A stretch of 64,000 bases of DNA from SYAN01 sp049459795 (GTDB lineage Bacteria > Actinomycetota > Actinomycetes > Nanopelagicales > Nanopelagicaceae): NCBI GenBank assembly GCA_049459795.1, contig JBMUDS010000002.1:1-64000 (forward strand). The letters are read 5' to 3'. Shown here in pieces: positions 1 through 8,800 of the stretch (its first letter is position 1; each line of letters begins with the position of its first letter). The position numbers and the translations under genes are program-made. The notes beneath the pieces are model-generated. The model ran no database searches, had not been told where the DNA came from, and saw nothing but the letters and a program-made list of their open reading frames with translations.

Positions 1-61
1 GCTCGAACCTACGACGACCGGATTATGAGTCCGGGGCTCTAACCAACTGAGCTACCGCCCC
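1..61 (-). tRNA. tRNA-Met (CAU), 3' end cut off by the window edge
   Basis: Read on the minus strand, a tRNA begins at position 61 with acceptor strand GGGGCGG, then a D-arm starting GCTCAGTTGG. The anticodon stem CCGGA/TCCGG closes the loop CTCATAA, giving anticodon CAU. The T-loop GGTTCGA is reached at the window edge, so the 3' acceptor strand lies outside. CAU also occurs in the lysidine-modified Ile tRNA; the ACTCATAATC surroundings are usual for elongator Met, but the missing acceptor stem prevents a firm choice. Confidence 0.85.
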
Positions 62-111
62 AAGCGAGTACAAGGGCAATAGTAGTTCAGTCGAAGAAAG
101 TAATGTTCTGC

Positions 112-1812
112 CTAACGTTTGATGGGAATCGCTTTGATCTCGCCTGATTCGGCAATCAGCGCGAGTTCAGGCTTTTGATTTTCACGCAAAAGTGCGAGGA
201 CCTTCTCTCGGTCCCATGTCGTGTCGAATCCATCGAGACTCTCGACAATTTCAACCCGTGCACCCGTGGAGCGTTCTAGCTCGCGAGCAAGGGATCTATC
301 TGCTGGGCCGATGAGCAAGAGTGACTTGTGGCTTCGAGTACGGGGACGAGACTCAGCGCGTTCCTTTTGAATGATCCGAAGGTGTGTAAGTCCACCGATC
401 ATGCCAACAGCGAAGATGGAGATCGCATAGCTGATCTCTCTTACTGTCCCGCCACCAATGTCGCCGCCAAATAGACCTTGGAAGATTTGGACAGTGATGG
501 TGAGTATTGAAACGACGGCTGCGATCGCACTCACTCCGACCACAGTGAAGAGGTAGACCTTCCTCGCGATGGAATTGAGTTCAACGCTGCGATCCGACGC
601 GATTCGGTCATTGATCCGCTTCCAGGTCAGTTGCCATAGCGGTAGGCCTGCAAGAAGAAGGGTGATTGCAAGGAGCAGTGCATTCCTTGGAGAGCGTCCA
701 ACGAGTAAGTCATCTTTGATGAAGGATTCAACGAGTGAGACCACCAAAGTGACCCCACCGATTGCGGAAGTTCCAAGTCCGATTGCTGAGAGCAGGTAGC
801 GATAGATCCTTCCGATCTCTCCTTCTTCGGAATCATGATGCTGACCCAAGATGCGAGAGTGATAGGAGAAAGCGAGGATGGTCGCTATGAGTGCGCCGGT
901 AGCTCCAGGGATGCGGTCGAAGTGGATCCACGAGGCATTCGTATTCGCATCACCGAAGAACCAAACCAGAGTGTCATAGAACGCGATACTGATACTGGTG
1001 ATGACCGCTACGAGTGAAGCGCCAACGCCGACGATTAGAAGATAGATATTCCATAGTTGGCTTGTGCTTGTTCGAGCCTGATCGATGATCCAGTAGGAGT
1101 ACCAGGTGGGTATTGCGATCAGGCAGAGTATGAGTCCGCGAGTGATCTCGTCTCCAGCTGATGTCGAGACGATGGTCTCGGCGAAAGGTAAGAACTCGAC
1201 CATCAGGCCGCGGATGATCCTTGCGATACCGAAGATACCAACGACGAGCGAGATTCCCGAGAGGAGTAGGAAGGGAAGTTGGATCCGTGATTCGCTGAGG
1301 CGATTCTTTGACATTCCGTAATGGAAGAAGAGAGTCGAAAGCCAGATGATGGCCGATCCTGAATCGTTCGTGATGATAGATCCGCCATCAGCAATCTCTA
1401 GGATCCATCGGTAGGCACTAGTTGCGAAATTTGCGAACGCGATGACTTGAATCAAGGCCAAATAGAGAAGTAGGGCGAAACTCTCACGAGATTGCTCATC
1501 TCGTTCCAGGGTTCTATGTGTCCAGAAGGCCACAGCAACGAGGAGTGGCGTGGCTACGACGACGAAAGCTGAATCGCGCGCGAGTAAGTCCTCATTCGCG
1601 ATCAATCGCTTTCCGGAATCGGATACGTATCCGATCAGTCCGGAGAGTCCGGAATTCACGATCAAGATCAGGATCAGGAGGAGTAGATATTGGAAGAAGT
1701 CCTTCACTTCATCAGCGAAGTCGACTCCACCGCGTCGACCCACCGCGATCCTTCGAATCACCAAGACGATGATGCCGAGTGTGATGATGAGTGAAGCGAA
1801 CCCCGCGATCAT
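112..1812 (-). CDS. Polytopic membrane protein with DUF5671-like repeats
   Basis: A 566-residue protein dominated by paired hydrophobic segments. Several blocks resemble one another: a short amphipathic start such as IGRIYRYLLSAIGLG or ARKVYLFTVVGVSAI, then two membrane helices. This is the pattern of the DUF5671 family as I recall it. The last 75 residues or so are soluble and contain a beta-strand-like stretch (SLLLIGPADRSLARELE), a possible small alpha/beta domain. It overlaps the upstream gene by four bases (ATGA), so the two are probably co-transcribed. No function is known to me. The membrane topology is clear; the family name is a recollection, not a search result. Confidence 0.7.
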   Translation of the reverse strand: MIAGFASLIITLGIIVLVIRRIAVGRRGGVDFADEVKDFFQYLLLLILILIVNSGLSGLIGYVSDSGKRLIANEDLLARDSAFVVVATPLLVAVAFWTHRTLERDEQSRESFALLLYLALIQVIAFANFATSAYRWILEIADGGSIITNDSGSAIIWLSTLFFHYGMSKNRLSESRIQLPFLLLSGISLVVGIFGIARIIRGLMVEFLPFAETIVSTSAGDEITRGLILCLIAIPTWYSYWIIDQARTSTSQLWNIYLLIVGVGASLVAVITSISIAFYDTLVWFFGDANTNASWIHFDRIPGATGALIATILAFSYHSRILGQHHDSEEGEIGRIYRYLLSAIGLGTSAIGGVTLVVSLVESFIKDDLLVGRSPRNALLLAITLLLAGLPLWQLTWKRINDRIASDRSVELNSIARKVYLFTVVGVSAIAAVVSILTITVQIFQGLFGGDIGGGTVREISYAISIFAVGMIGGLTHLRIIQKERAESRPRTRSHKSLLLIGPADRSLARELERSTGARVEIVESLDGFDTTWDREKVLALLRENQKPELALIAESGEIKAIPIKR

Positions 1813-2243
1813 GGTTTAACGCCATCGCAGTCATATAACGGCCATGGGATCCCAGTGATTCGCCACGTGCCATCGATTCGCGAGAGGCCGATGGTGTGAT
1901 CCTCACTCCAGCCACCGAAGAGATCATCGTTGGAGTAGCGGGCGCGGATCTTCACTTGAGCCCGCTCTCCTGTGATCTTCGAACTGACGAGATCGACGGT
2001 GAGGTCAGGGGAGAGGTATTGGCGATCGATATCCGATGAGTCGCACGTGGTGTCTGAAGAGAAGTAACTGAGCGCAAGGTCGTTGTCTCGGTCGATCATC
2101 GCCTTGAGATAAGACTGGACAGTCGCCTCAGGTGAACCGGTTTCGAATTGGGCTGTATCGCTTCGAGAGGCGATGAAGACCAAAGCTGCCACGGCAATCA
2201 GGCCCACGATTGCAAAGAGACTTCTCATAGTGGAACTCTTCAT
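1809..2243 (-). CDS. Small membrane-anchored protein, NTF2-like fold possible
   Basis: 144 residues. An N-terminal hydrophobic segment (about residues 8-25) would act as a signal anchor or uncleaved signal peptide; there is no lipobox cysteine. The exported part starts with a helix of the type seen in NTF2-like or DUF4878-like proteins (SPEATVQSYLKAMIDRDNDL), followed by alternating strands ending in DGTWRITG, a common end-strand in that superfamily. Two cysteines near the middle (TTCDSS) and the C-terminus (YDCDG) could form a disulphide. Its stop overlaps the start of the following membrane protein gene, suggesting they act together at the membrane. No enzymatic role can be assigned. Confidence 0.65.
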   Translation of the reverse strand: MKSSTMRSLFAIVGLIAVAALVFIASRSDTAQFETGSPEATVQSYLKAMIDRDNDLALSYFSSDTTCDSSDIDRQYLSPDLTVDLVSSKITGERAQVKIRARYSNDDLFGGWSEDHTIGLSRIDGTWRITGIPWPLYDCDGVKP

Positions 2244-2284
2244 TCAGCCATCCTAAGAGAGGCAACCTCTGAAAACACTCAGAA

Positions 2285-2614
2285 TCATCTGGTTTTACTC
2301 TCGTTCACGCCACGTCCACTTCTCAGGCGCTCATTGCGATAGACCCAGAAACTCAAGTATCCGACCATCATCGCAAATCCAAAGAGAAGGTCTTCTATAG
2401 GTGCACCGGCGATCCGAAGACCGATGATCGCATCAGGTGAGTAAAGGACGATCTCATTCGACGTGAGCCACCAGTTCGTCAGTAATTGAAAGGGCAGGAC
2501 GATCGCATAACTACCCCAGAATGCTCGACTCGCAAGCATCGAAGTCTTGAAACCAAAGATGTCGACGAGGACCACGATGATCAGTGCAAGGGATGTAATC
2601 TCGGTGTAAGTCAT
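2285..2614 (-). CDS. crtYd: Lycopene cyclase subunit, CrtYd type
   Basis: A 109-residue membrane protein with three hydrophobic segments and the motif APIEDLLFG, the second acidic motif of heterodimeric lycopene cyclases. These enzymes form the ionone rings of carotenoids in the membrane from two small subunits. I start it at the ATG whose last bases overlap the upstream stop (ATGA at 2611-2614); a longer version would add seven residues inside the upstream gene. With CrtYc and the neighbouring carotene cleavage enzyme, the likely product is beta-carotene. C50-type cyclases share this fold, so the substrate is inferred from context. Confidence 0.85.
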   Translation of the reverse strand: MTYTEITSLALIIVVLVDIFGFKTSMLASRAFWGSYAIVLPFQLLTNWWLTSNEIVLYSPDAIIGLRIAGAPIEDLLFGFAMMVGYLSFWVYRNERLRSGRGVNESKTR

Positions 2615-2964
2615 TCTTCGACTCGATCCCGCCAATGCGGCTTCAACTTAGAGACACCTTCATAGGTGAGGATGATTGCAAGCGGTACCACGAGGAAGAA
2701 GAGATATTCCTCGAGCGGGATATTGAATGGGCCCGTTATGCCGAGCATCTGGGAATAATCGAAATCCCAGTGCTCTGAATCAATCGCAAACCAGTCCCAC
2801 ATGAGAAAGAAGAGAGAGACTGGAATGATCGTGAAGAGTGTGAAACGGATACGCCGCAGAACTCGGATTCGAAAAGCCCACTCCAACCACCATGATCCCG
2901 TTGCCGTAAAGAGAAGCATCGCGAGGTAGCCAAACCGGGGCACGAACCAATGCTTCCACGGCAT
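2611..2964 (-). CDS. crtYc: Lycopene cyclase subunit, CrtYc type
   Basis: 117 residues with hydrophobic segments and the family motifs MWDWFAI, a following HW, and PLEEYLFFLVVP, the first acidic motif of split lycopene cyclases. It should pair with the overlapping CrtYd to cyclise lycopene ends in the membrane. I chose the ATG at 2964 (MPWKHWF); an in-frame start at 3060 would run into the divergent blh gene and adds an unconserved tail. No phytoene synthase, desaturase or geranylgeranyl diphosphate synthase gene is in the window, so lycopene must be made from genes elsewhere. Confidence 0.87.
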   Translation of the reverse strand: MPWKHWFVPRFGYLAMLLFTATGSWWLEWAFRIRVLRRIRFTLFTIIPVSLFFLMWDWFAIDSEHWDFDYSQMLGITGPFNIPLEEYLFFLVVPLAIILTYEGVSKLKPHWRDRVEE

Positions 2965-3033
2965 CGACCGCTTCCACTTAAGACACGGAGTGGAGTGCTG
3001 GAAATCGGCCGAGAGCGGATTACTCTCGTTGGC

Positions 3034-4002
3034 ATGAAACTCGCGGATCAATCGGCACAAGTGAGGGTCTTCGACGGAATCAGGATCTTCTCTTCGATCG
3101 CGGTGGGATCAGCCATCCTTATTGCGACTGCCGTGGGGTTCTTTTTTGAGAGTGGTGCCTTGGGGTGGCAAGTCATCATCGCGCTTCTGGCCCTTGCAGT
3201 TGGTATTCCGCACGGCGCCCTTGATCACCTCGTCACCTTGCCAAGGTCACGTCCGTTGAAGATGGTGCTCTTCATCTCTATCTACGTCGCGATCGCAATC
3301 GCCGCTGTATGGGCGATTTTGGAGTGGAACGTCTATGGCTTCTATGTCGTAGTCGTGATGAGCGCCTTGCATTTTGGAATCGGCGATGCTGCATTCCTTG
3401 CCGAACGTGACCGGGCGATGGGTAGGGCTCGATCTCCGCGGGTCGCACAGATTCTCTATGCATTGGCTGGAGGCGTCACGCCAGTCTTGATCCCCCTTGT
3501 CAACGAAGAGAGTGCGGCTGCGCTCGCCGCGGTCAATCCAGCACTGATCGATTGGGAAGGAGGTTTGGGAGATATCTTCTACTGGAGTGCTATCGCTCTC
3601 CTTGTGGCTGGAGTCGTCACTCAACTCGCGATGAAGAGAGAGCGTGATGCACTCGATCTCATCCTTCTAGGACTTTTGGCGATCATGACGCCACCCCTCA
3701 TCGCATTCGCGGTCTACTTCGGAACATGGCATGCGATGCGACATACCGCACGGTTGACACTCAACTTAAGGAAATCCGAAGCTGCTTACAGTGATGATGA
3801 TGCTGCGAAAGCACTTCGACATGCGATTCTTCCTGGCGTACCGGCACTCATCGGAACTCTCGTGGTCGCAGCAGGACTAGTGCTTCTTGGTGAGAACAAC
3901 TTCACGGATGACTTCTTATGGTTGCTTCTTGTCGTCATCTGGGCTTTGACAGTGCCGCACATGATGGTGACGGCTAAGTTGGACCGGGGCGCTTTGCATT
4001 GA
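3034..4002 (+). CDS. blh: Beta-carotene 15,15'-dioxygenase, Brp/Blh family
   Basis: 322 residues, all-helical membrane protein. Brp/Blh enzymes cleave beta-carotene into two retinals for rhodopsins. The histidines expected to bind the active-site iron are present: H60 and H65 in GIPHGALDHL, H113 in ALHFGIGDA, H233 and H237 in GTWHAMRHTARL, and H309 in TVPHMM. I place the start at the ATG at 3034 (MKLADQ) because the longer reading extends into the divergent crtYc. It sits back to back with the lycopene cyclase pair, so the locus couples ring formation to cleavage. Its stop overlaps the next gene's TTG start. Confidence 0.9.
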   Translation: MKLADQSAQVRVFDGIRIFSSIAVGSAILIATAVGFFFESGALGWQVIIALLALAVGIPHGALDHLVTLPRSRPLKMVLFISIYVAIAIAAVWAILEWNVYGFYVVVVMSALHFGIGDAAFLAERDRAMGRARSPRVAQILYALAGGVTPVLIPLVNEESAAALAAVNPALIDWEGGLGDIFYWSAIALLVAGVVTQLAMKRERDALDLILLGLLAIMTPPLIAFAVYFGTWHAMRHTARLTLNLRKSEAAYSDDDAAKALRHAILPGVPALIGTLVVAAGLVLLGENNFTDDFLWLLLVVIWALTVPHMMVTAKLDRGALH

Positions 4003-4601
4003 AAAGGCTGACTTCGCTCTTACTCGCCTTAACGGTGGCCCTTGTCACAACCCCGTCTGGGGCTGTCGAAGTGACCTATACCTTTCCGATTCAGGAAAGC
4101 AGTGGTTGCCAAGTCACGTTCTCGCGCTATCACCACGATTATCCAGCAGCCGATCTCTTCACGAAGAGTGGATGTCCATTCCTTTCGCCAGTCGACGGTG
4201 TCGTCGACGAAGTCTCGCGCACCGATACCTGGAGCGGTCGCGAGAATCTCGGTGAGACTCGAGGTGGAAAATTCGTCTCGATCATCGGTGATGATGGAGT
4301 TCGATATTACGGATCACATCTCCGCTCGGTTAAGAAGGGAATCAAGGTTGGCACCGCTGTAACGAGTGGCCAACCTTTAGGGACGATAGGCACGAGTGGA
4401 AGTGCGCGTGGTACGCCACCGCATCTTCATTTTGGAATCTCGTGGCCTACCAGTGAAGCTGCTTGGTGGGTGAGGAGGGGGATGGTTTCCCCGTACGACT
4501 TCCTCGTCGCTTGGCAGAAAGGTGAGATGAAGTCCCCGAAGCGGAGAGTTGCGAGGATGTTGGAGCGCGTAGGCGAGATTCCTAAAGAGCCGAAGAAGTA
4601 A
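3999..4601 (+). CDS. Secreted M23 (LytM-type) peptidase-like protein
   Basis: 200 residues with a clear signal peptide (about residues 1-23, cleaved near PSGAVE). The M23 zinc site is visible: H45/H46 and D52 in YHHDYPAADLF, and H142 and H144 in PPHLHFG, with H107 in YGSHL. Members cut peptidoglycan cross-links or act as inactive regulators of amidases; here the zinc ligands look intact. It starts with TTG overlapping the blh stop (TTGA), so it is probably co-transcribed with blh although unrelated in function. A strong palindromic terminator follows. Confidence 0.85.
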   Translation: MKRLTSLLLALTVALVTTPSGAVEVTYTFPIQESSGCQVTFSRYHHDYPAADLFTKSGCPFLSPVDGVVDEVSRTDTWSGRENLGETRGGKFVSIIGDDGVRYYGSHLRSVKKGIKVGTAVTSGQPLGTIGTSGSARGTPPHLHFGISWPTSEAAWWVRRGMVSPYDFLVAWQKGEMKSPKRRVARMLERVGEIPKEPKK

Positions 4602-4604
4602 ATG

Positions 4605-4641
4605 AAAAGACCCCCGAGAGATCTCTCGGGGGTGTTTTCTT
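4605..4641. terminator. Bidirectional intrinsic terminator between the M23 gene and csp
   Basis: A perfect 22-base palindrome at 4611-4632 (arm CCCCCGAGAGA meeting its complement) is flanked by an A-rich run on the left and TGTTTT on the right. It can terminate the M23 transcript rightward and the cold shock transcript leftward. Confidence 0.9.
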
Positions 4642-4654
4642 ACAGAGTGATCGC

Positions 4655-4858
4655 TTAGCTAGGGACGACCTGATCTGCCTGAGGACCCTTAGGACCTTGG
4701 ACGATCTCGAAAGTCACTGGCTGGCCCTCATTGAGGCTCTTGTATCCGTTTCCTTGGATAGCAGAGTAGTGAACGAAGACATCTTGTCCGCCACCATCAA
4801 CGGCGATGAAGCCGAAGCCCTTTTCAGAGTTGAACCACTTAACTGTACCTGTTGCCAT
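4655..4858 (-). CDS. csp: Cold shock protein, CspA family
   Basis: 67 residues, the usual length. The single OB-fold carries both RNA-binding motifs, KGFGFI and VFVHYSAI. It opens with MATGTVKWFNSEKGFGFI, the actinobacterial form. These proteins bind single-stranded nucleic acid and act as RNA chaperones. The start at 4858 has a purine-rich ribosome site (AAGGAAGA) just upstream; a longer in-frame reading has no family support. Unlike many genes in this window it has an untranslated leader: about 190 bases separate it from the divergent SIMPL gene, and part of that is probably its 5' UTR. Confidence 0.95.
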   Translation of the reverse strand: MATGTVKWFNSEKGFGFIAVDGGGQDVFVHYSAIQGNGYKSLNEGQPVTFEIVQGPKGPQADQVVPS

Positions 4859-5052
4859 TTTCTTCCTTCTTCTTTCGGTTGGACAAACTCGCAATCCGAG
4901 ATTGTCAGTCTTTCCGTTTTACAGCTGAACCGATCAAATGCAGAAGCAATGAAGCCGGTACTGATAAGCGTTGGACTAGTGCCAAGCCTACCCTTATGAG
5001 ATTCCCATCGAAACCAGCCGATTTCGTGATACTCGAGGCATAGGCTTTTCCT

Positions 5053-5817
5053 ATGAACACTCCGGACCTGACAGATAAGGCAGATTCATCACGATTTAAG
5101 GCATCACTTGCGCTCTCCATACCGGCGACGATCCTGGCTATCGCCCTCGCGCTCGGTCTGAATCAAGTGGGGAGTGGTTTCGCCTCGAGGTCGGAATCCG
5201 GGATCTCGGTGACGGGGTCGGCTCGTGTCAATGCGACCGCAGATAACGCGGTATGGACGTTGAACGTCAATGCCACCTCACCATCACTTGCCACCGCTGT
5301 GAAGTCGGTCAATGACGATATGCAGCAGTTGGTCGATTACCTTGAAAAGGGAGGATTCGCTTCGGATGCGATCCAATTGGGCGCGCTCGCCACATACGGG
5401 AACGAAGAATGGATCAACGGGAACTCGACTGGTCGGATCTTGAGTTATCGCGCCGATCGTCCAGTGACCATCCGCTCGAAGGATGTCAATCTCGTGGCTT
5501 CGATGAGCAATGGCATCGGTGCTCTCTTGGAACGTGGCGTTCAGATCAACAATTACGGACCGAACTACTACATCTCATCACTCAAAGACCTACGTCCAGA
5601 ACTTCTCAAGGAAGCAACTTTGGATGCTGAGACACGAGCGAAGGCGATCGTTGAATCCACAGGCGGGAAAGTCGGCGCTGTGATCGCAGTACGAAGCGGA
5701 CCATTCCAAGTCACTTCACCGGACTCGGTCGATACATCTGCGGGTGGTTATTACGACACATCGACGATCGAGAAGACAGTGACGGCAACCGTCACTGCGA
5801 CATTCAAGACGGAGTAA
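5053..5817 (+). CDS. SIMPL domain (DUF541) periplasmic/exported protein
   Basis: 254 residues. One N-terminal membrane segment (about 20-40) precedes an exported SIMPL domain beginning GISVTGSARVNATADNAVW, a typical opening for the family, and ending with paired strands TVTATVTATF. SIMPL/DUF541 proteins are widespread with poorly defined roles, some linked to oxidative stress or outer-surface assembly. A TAGGCT hexamer ends six bases before the ATG, so translation is probably leaderless. It converges with glgX, with only three bases between the two stop codons. Confidence 0.85.
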   Translation: MNTPDLTDKADSSRFKASLALSIPATILAIALALGLNQVGSGFASRSESGISVTGSARVNATADNAVWTLNVNATSPSLATAVKSVNDDMQQLVDYLEKGGFASDAIQLGALATYGNEEWINGNSTGRILSYRADRPVTIRSKDVNLVASMSNGIGALLERGVQINNYGPNYYISSLKDLRPELLKEATLDAETRAKAIVESTGGKVGAVIAVRSGPFQVTSPDSVDTSAGGYYDTSTIEKTVTATVTATFKTE

Positions 5818-5820
5818 GCC

Positions 5821-7923
5821 TTACGTCTTCTTCACCAACCAGACTTGCGCACCATGGGCAAGGACAATGGAGTGATCTCCTGGCCGTTTGATCTCAGGGG
5901 AAAAGTGTTCGTCCGCGACGCTCGAGTCGAAGAGTGACCGATATGAATCGCCCCACCTTTCATCCGGCAAGGTGAATTGATGATCGACGACATCGCCGTT
6001 GAGGAAGAGTAGAAGCCCCTCCTCGGCACTTGATTCGATGAAGAGGGCTAGATAGCGCCGATCACCTTGGTGCCAATTCTCCTCATCCATCTCGTGGCCA
6101 TTGCGTCGAAACCACGCAACATCTTTGCGTTTGGTGCCGAGGTCGAGGTTGCCAGTGAAGAAGTCAGAGATCCGTTCGACGACGAATCTCTTCCTGATCT
6201 TGATCAATGAAGCGAGCGAGTCCGTGATATCTCGCGCCGTCACTGGTGGGCTCCAATCAAGCAGTTGTCCGCCGAAGAAGTTCTTCTCGCTGTCAATGGG
6301 CTGGTTTGGATCGAACGAATATGCGTTATTCGATCCTGATTGAGTCCTTGAGACTTCGTCACCCATCGAGATCATCGGAACCCCGGATGAGAGCATCAAT
6401 GTGGCAAGGAGCGACTTCTTCAACCTATGACGGAGTTCATTGATCCGCTCATCCCTCACTTCACCTTCGATTCCAAGGTTCCATGATCGATTCTGATCCG
6501 AGCCATCTCGATTCTCTTCGCCATTCTGGAAATTTCGCTTCTCTTGAAAGGTAACGAGGTCGTGAAGGGTGAAGCCATCATGGGCGGTGATGAAATTGAT
6601 GGAAGAGGTTGGCCCTCGAAAATAGAAGATGTCATGCGACCCCGAGAGTCTCCGTGCGAAATCCGCGACTCCTTCGCTGAAGCCGCGTGCCGGATTCCCA
6701 AGCCAGAACTGCCGGACTGAATCTCGATAGTGGTCGTTCCATTCGCGCCACGGATAAGGGAATTCACCAAGTGCGTAGCCTGCGGTATCCCACGGCTCTG
6801 CGATCACTTTCCGCTCTCGCAAGATCGGATCTGCTGCGATGGCGGCGATCAGTGGACCATGGGTGTCGATCTCGTTACGCCCGCGAGCGAGCGCTGTGGT
6901 GAGATCGAAGCGAAACCCATCGACACCGATCACTTCGCTCCACCAATGGAGTGAGTCGATGATCATCCGGGTGACGAATGGACGCCTGGTATCGACTGTG
7001 TTGCCACACCCGGTGTAATCCTCGTAGTGATCATCGACTTGGTGTCGATAGAAGGTCTTATTGTCGATGCCACGGAATGAGAGGGTGGGTCCATCCTTTC
7101 CGCCTTCAGCGGTGTGGTTGTAGACCAGATCGAGAAGTACTTCGATCCCATTCTCATGGAGAGTATCGACCGCATGCTGTAACTCTGTGATCGGATCCTC
7201 AGTCGATGCGTAGTTACGATGTGGAGCAGAGAAGGCGATCGGGTTGTATCCCCAGAAGTTCTCTCGGCCGCGAGCACGTAAGGTCGGCTCAGTAAGAAAT
7301 TGTTGGATCGGCATCAACTCGATCGCAGTCACGCCGAGATGCTTCAAATGTGCGATGGTCGATGAGTGTCCAAGCGCCTTGTACGTTCCCCGTTCCTCAA
7401 CGGGAATCTCGGGATTATTGAGCGTCAAGGCCCGTAGATGTGCTTCGTAGATGATGGTCTGATTCCACGGAACCTGTGGCCGATGGATGACGCGTGGCGC
7501 ATGATCCGTCACGACCGAGAGTGGAACGAAGGAGAGCGAATCTCGTTGGTCTTGGATAGTGAGGTCACCGTCACCGAGGTGATCGATCGCACTATGGCCA
7601 TAGATTTCAGGACCCAGCTGTAACTCGCCATGGAGAAGATGGGTGTAGGGGTCGATCAACAACTTCTTTGGATTGAATCGCCATCCTTGTTCCGGTCGCC
7701 AAGGGCCATAAACCCGATACCCATACCGTTGACCGACCTTCACACCAGATAAGTGGCCGTGCCAGATCGGGCCTTCACGGTGGGCGAGTGCGAACTTGGT
7801 CTCTCTTCCGTCACCATCGATCAATGCGACTTCTACGGAATCCGCAGCGGGAGCCCAGAGAGCGAAATCGACTCCACCATCTATGAAGTGCGCACCGAGA
7901 CGAAGACTCGAAGCCGGCTTCAC
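5821..7923 (-). CDS. glgX: Glycogen debranching enzyme GlgX
   Basis: 700 residues, standard for GlgX. Domain order: N-terminal CBM48-like domain with YGYRVYGPW and NPKKLLIDPYTH; a GH13 barrel with DLVYNHTAEG, GFRFDLTTAL (nucleophile Asp), IAEPWDTAGYALGEFP (acid/base Glu) and TAHDGFTLHDLV; then a C-terminal beta domain. It hydrolyses alpha-1,6 branches of limit-dextrin glycogen, implying glycogen storage. Start codon GTG. An AT-rich TATAAG lies eight bases upstream, weakly resembling the leaderless pattern seen elsewhere. It is divergent from etfB and no other glycogen gene is adjacent. Confidence 0.95.
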   Translation of the reverse strand: MKPASSLRLGAHFIDGGVDFALWAPAADSVEVALIDGDGRETKFALAHREGPIWHGHLSGVKVGQRYGYRVYGPWRPEQGWRFNPKKLLIDPYTHLLHGELQLGPEIYGHSAIDHLGDGDLTIQDQRDSLSFVPLSVVTDHAPRVIHRPQVPWNQTIIYEAHLRALTLNNPEIPVEERGTYKALGHSSTIAHLKHLGVTAIELMPIQQFLTEPTLRARGRENFWGYNPIAFSAPHRNYASTEDPITELQHAVDTLHENGIEVLLDLVYNHTAEGGKDGPTLSFRGIDNKTFYRHQVDDHYEDYTGCGNTVDTRRPFVTRMIIDSLHWWSEVIGVDGFRFDLTTALARGRNEIDTHGPLIAAIAADPILRERKVIAEPWDTAGYALGEFPYPWREWNDHYRDSVRQFWLGNPARGFSEGVADFARRLSGSHDIFYFRGPTSSINFITAHDGFTLHDLVTFQEKRNFQNGEENRDGSDQNRSWNLGIEGEVRDERINELRHRLKKSLLATLMLSSGVPMISMGDEVSRTQSGSNNAYSFDPNQPIDSEKNFFGGQLLDWSPPVTARDITDSLASLIKIRKRFVVERISDFFTGNLDLGTKRKDVAWFRRNGHEMDEENWHQGDRRYLALFIESSAEEGLLLFLNGDVVDHQFTLPDERWGDSYRSLFDSSVADEHFSPEIKRPGDHSIVLAHGAQVWLVKKT

Positions 7924-8005
7924 TTCTTCACCTTATATTCCGACCTTCTCGCCTTCCGACCCGTTCGCATGGAGCCGAAAGTAACTGACCAGTAACATCC
8001 GCGCC

Positions 8006-8800
8006 ATGAAGATCGCCGTCTGTATCAAGCAGGTCCCGGACTCCTGGGCCGAGAAGAAGATGGTCGAAGGTCGACTCGACCGTGAGAACGTCGATGCCGT
8101 CCTCAATGACCTCGACGAGTACGCCATCGAGGAAGTGCTTCGGATCATCGAGCCGCTCAATGAGGCGGCAGGTAGTGAGGTCCATACCGTCACATTGATC
8201 TCGATGGGACCAGATCGCGCAAGTGAGGCGCTTCGAAAAGGTCTCTCTATGGGCGCGCATGACGCCATCTTGGTTTCAGATCCGATCCTTGCCGGAAGTG
8301 ATGCGCTCGCAACGTCGAGAGTCCTCGCCAAGGTGATCGGAGATGGCGGATTCGATCTCGTCTTCTGTGGCACAGAGTCGACCGATGCACGGATGAGTGT
8401 CATCCCTGCGATGCTCGCTGAGCGACTTGGATGGGCGCACCTGACATTCGCTGGTGCAGTACGCGTCAATGGCGAGAGCGTTGAGATCGATCGAATGACA
8501 GAGTTTGGCGTCGAGACGATGGCGGCGACCTTTCCGGCAGTAGTAAGTGTGATCGAGAAGATCAACGAGCCACGTTACCCATCCTTCAAGGGGATCATGG
8601 CCGCGAAGAAGAAGACGATAGAGACTAAGTCGCTTTCCGATATCGGTGTCGATAGTTCCATGGTTGGCGCGAGTGCTGCTTGGTCGAAAGTCGAGAATTC
8701 AGCACCAAGGCCGCCACGCGATAAGGGAGTCAAGATCGAGGATTCCGGGGATGGCGGAAGCAAACTTGTCGAGTTCCTCCTAGAAAAGAGGGTTGTATGA
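8006..8800 (+). CDS. etfB: Electron transfer flavoprotein beta subunit
   Basis: 264 residues. The start MKIAVCIKQVPDSWAEKK and the AMP-binding region (VFCGTESTDARMSVIPAMLAERLGWAHLTFAG) are characteristic of EtfB. With EtfA it accepts electrons from acyl-CoA and related dehydrogenases and passes them to the quinone pool through an ETF dehydrogenase not seen here. TAACAT at 7993-7998 ends seven bases before the ATG, suggesting a leaderless transcript. It overlaps etfA by four bases. Confidence 0.95.
   Translation: MKIAVCIKQVPDSWAEKKMVEGRLDRENVDAVLNDLDEYAIEEVLRIIEPLNEAAGSEVHTVTLISMGPDRASEALRKGLSMGAHDAILVSDPILAGSDALATSRVLAKVIGDGGFDLVFCGTESTDARMSVIPAMLAERLGWAHLTFAGAVRVNGESVEIDRMTEFGVETMAATFPAVVSVIEKINEPRYPSFKGIMAAKKKTIETKSLSDIGVDSSMVGASAAWSKVENSAPRPPRDKGVKIEDSGDGGSKLVEFLLEKRVV

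Noticed and set aside
1518..1819. Arg/Ser-rich plus-strand frames inside the first membrane protein gene
   Set aside because: They are antisense to a long hydrophobic protein with good codon use and have no recognisable domain or start signal; the same holds for similar frames across the window.
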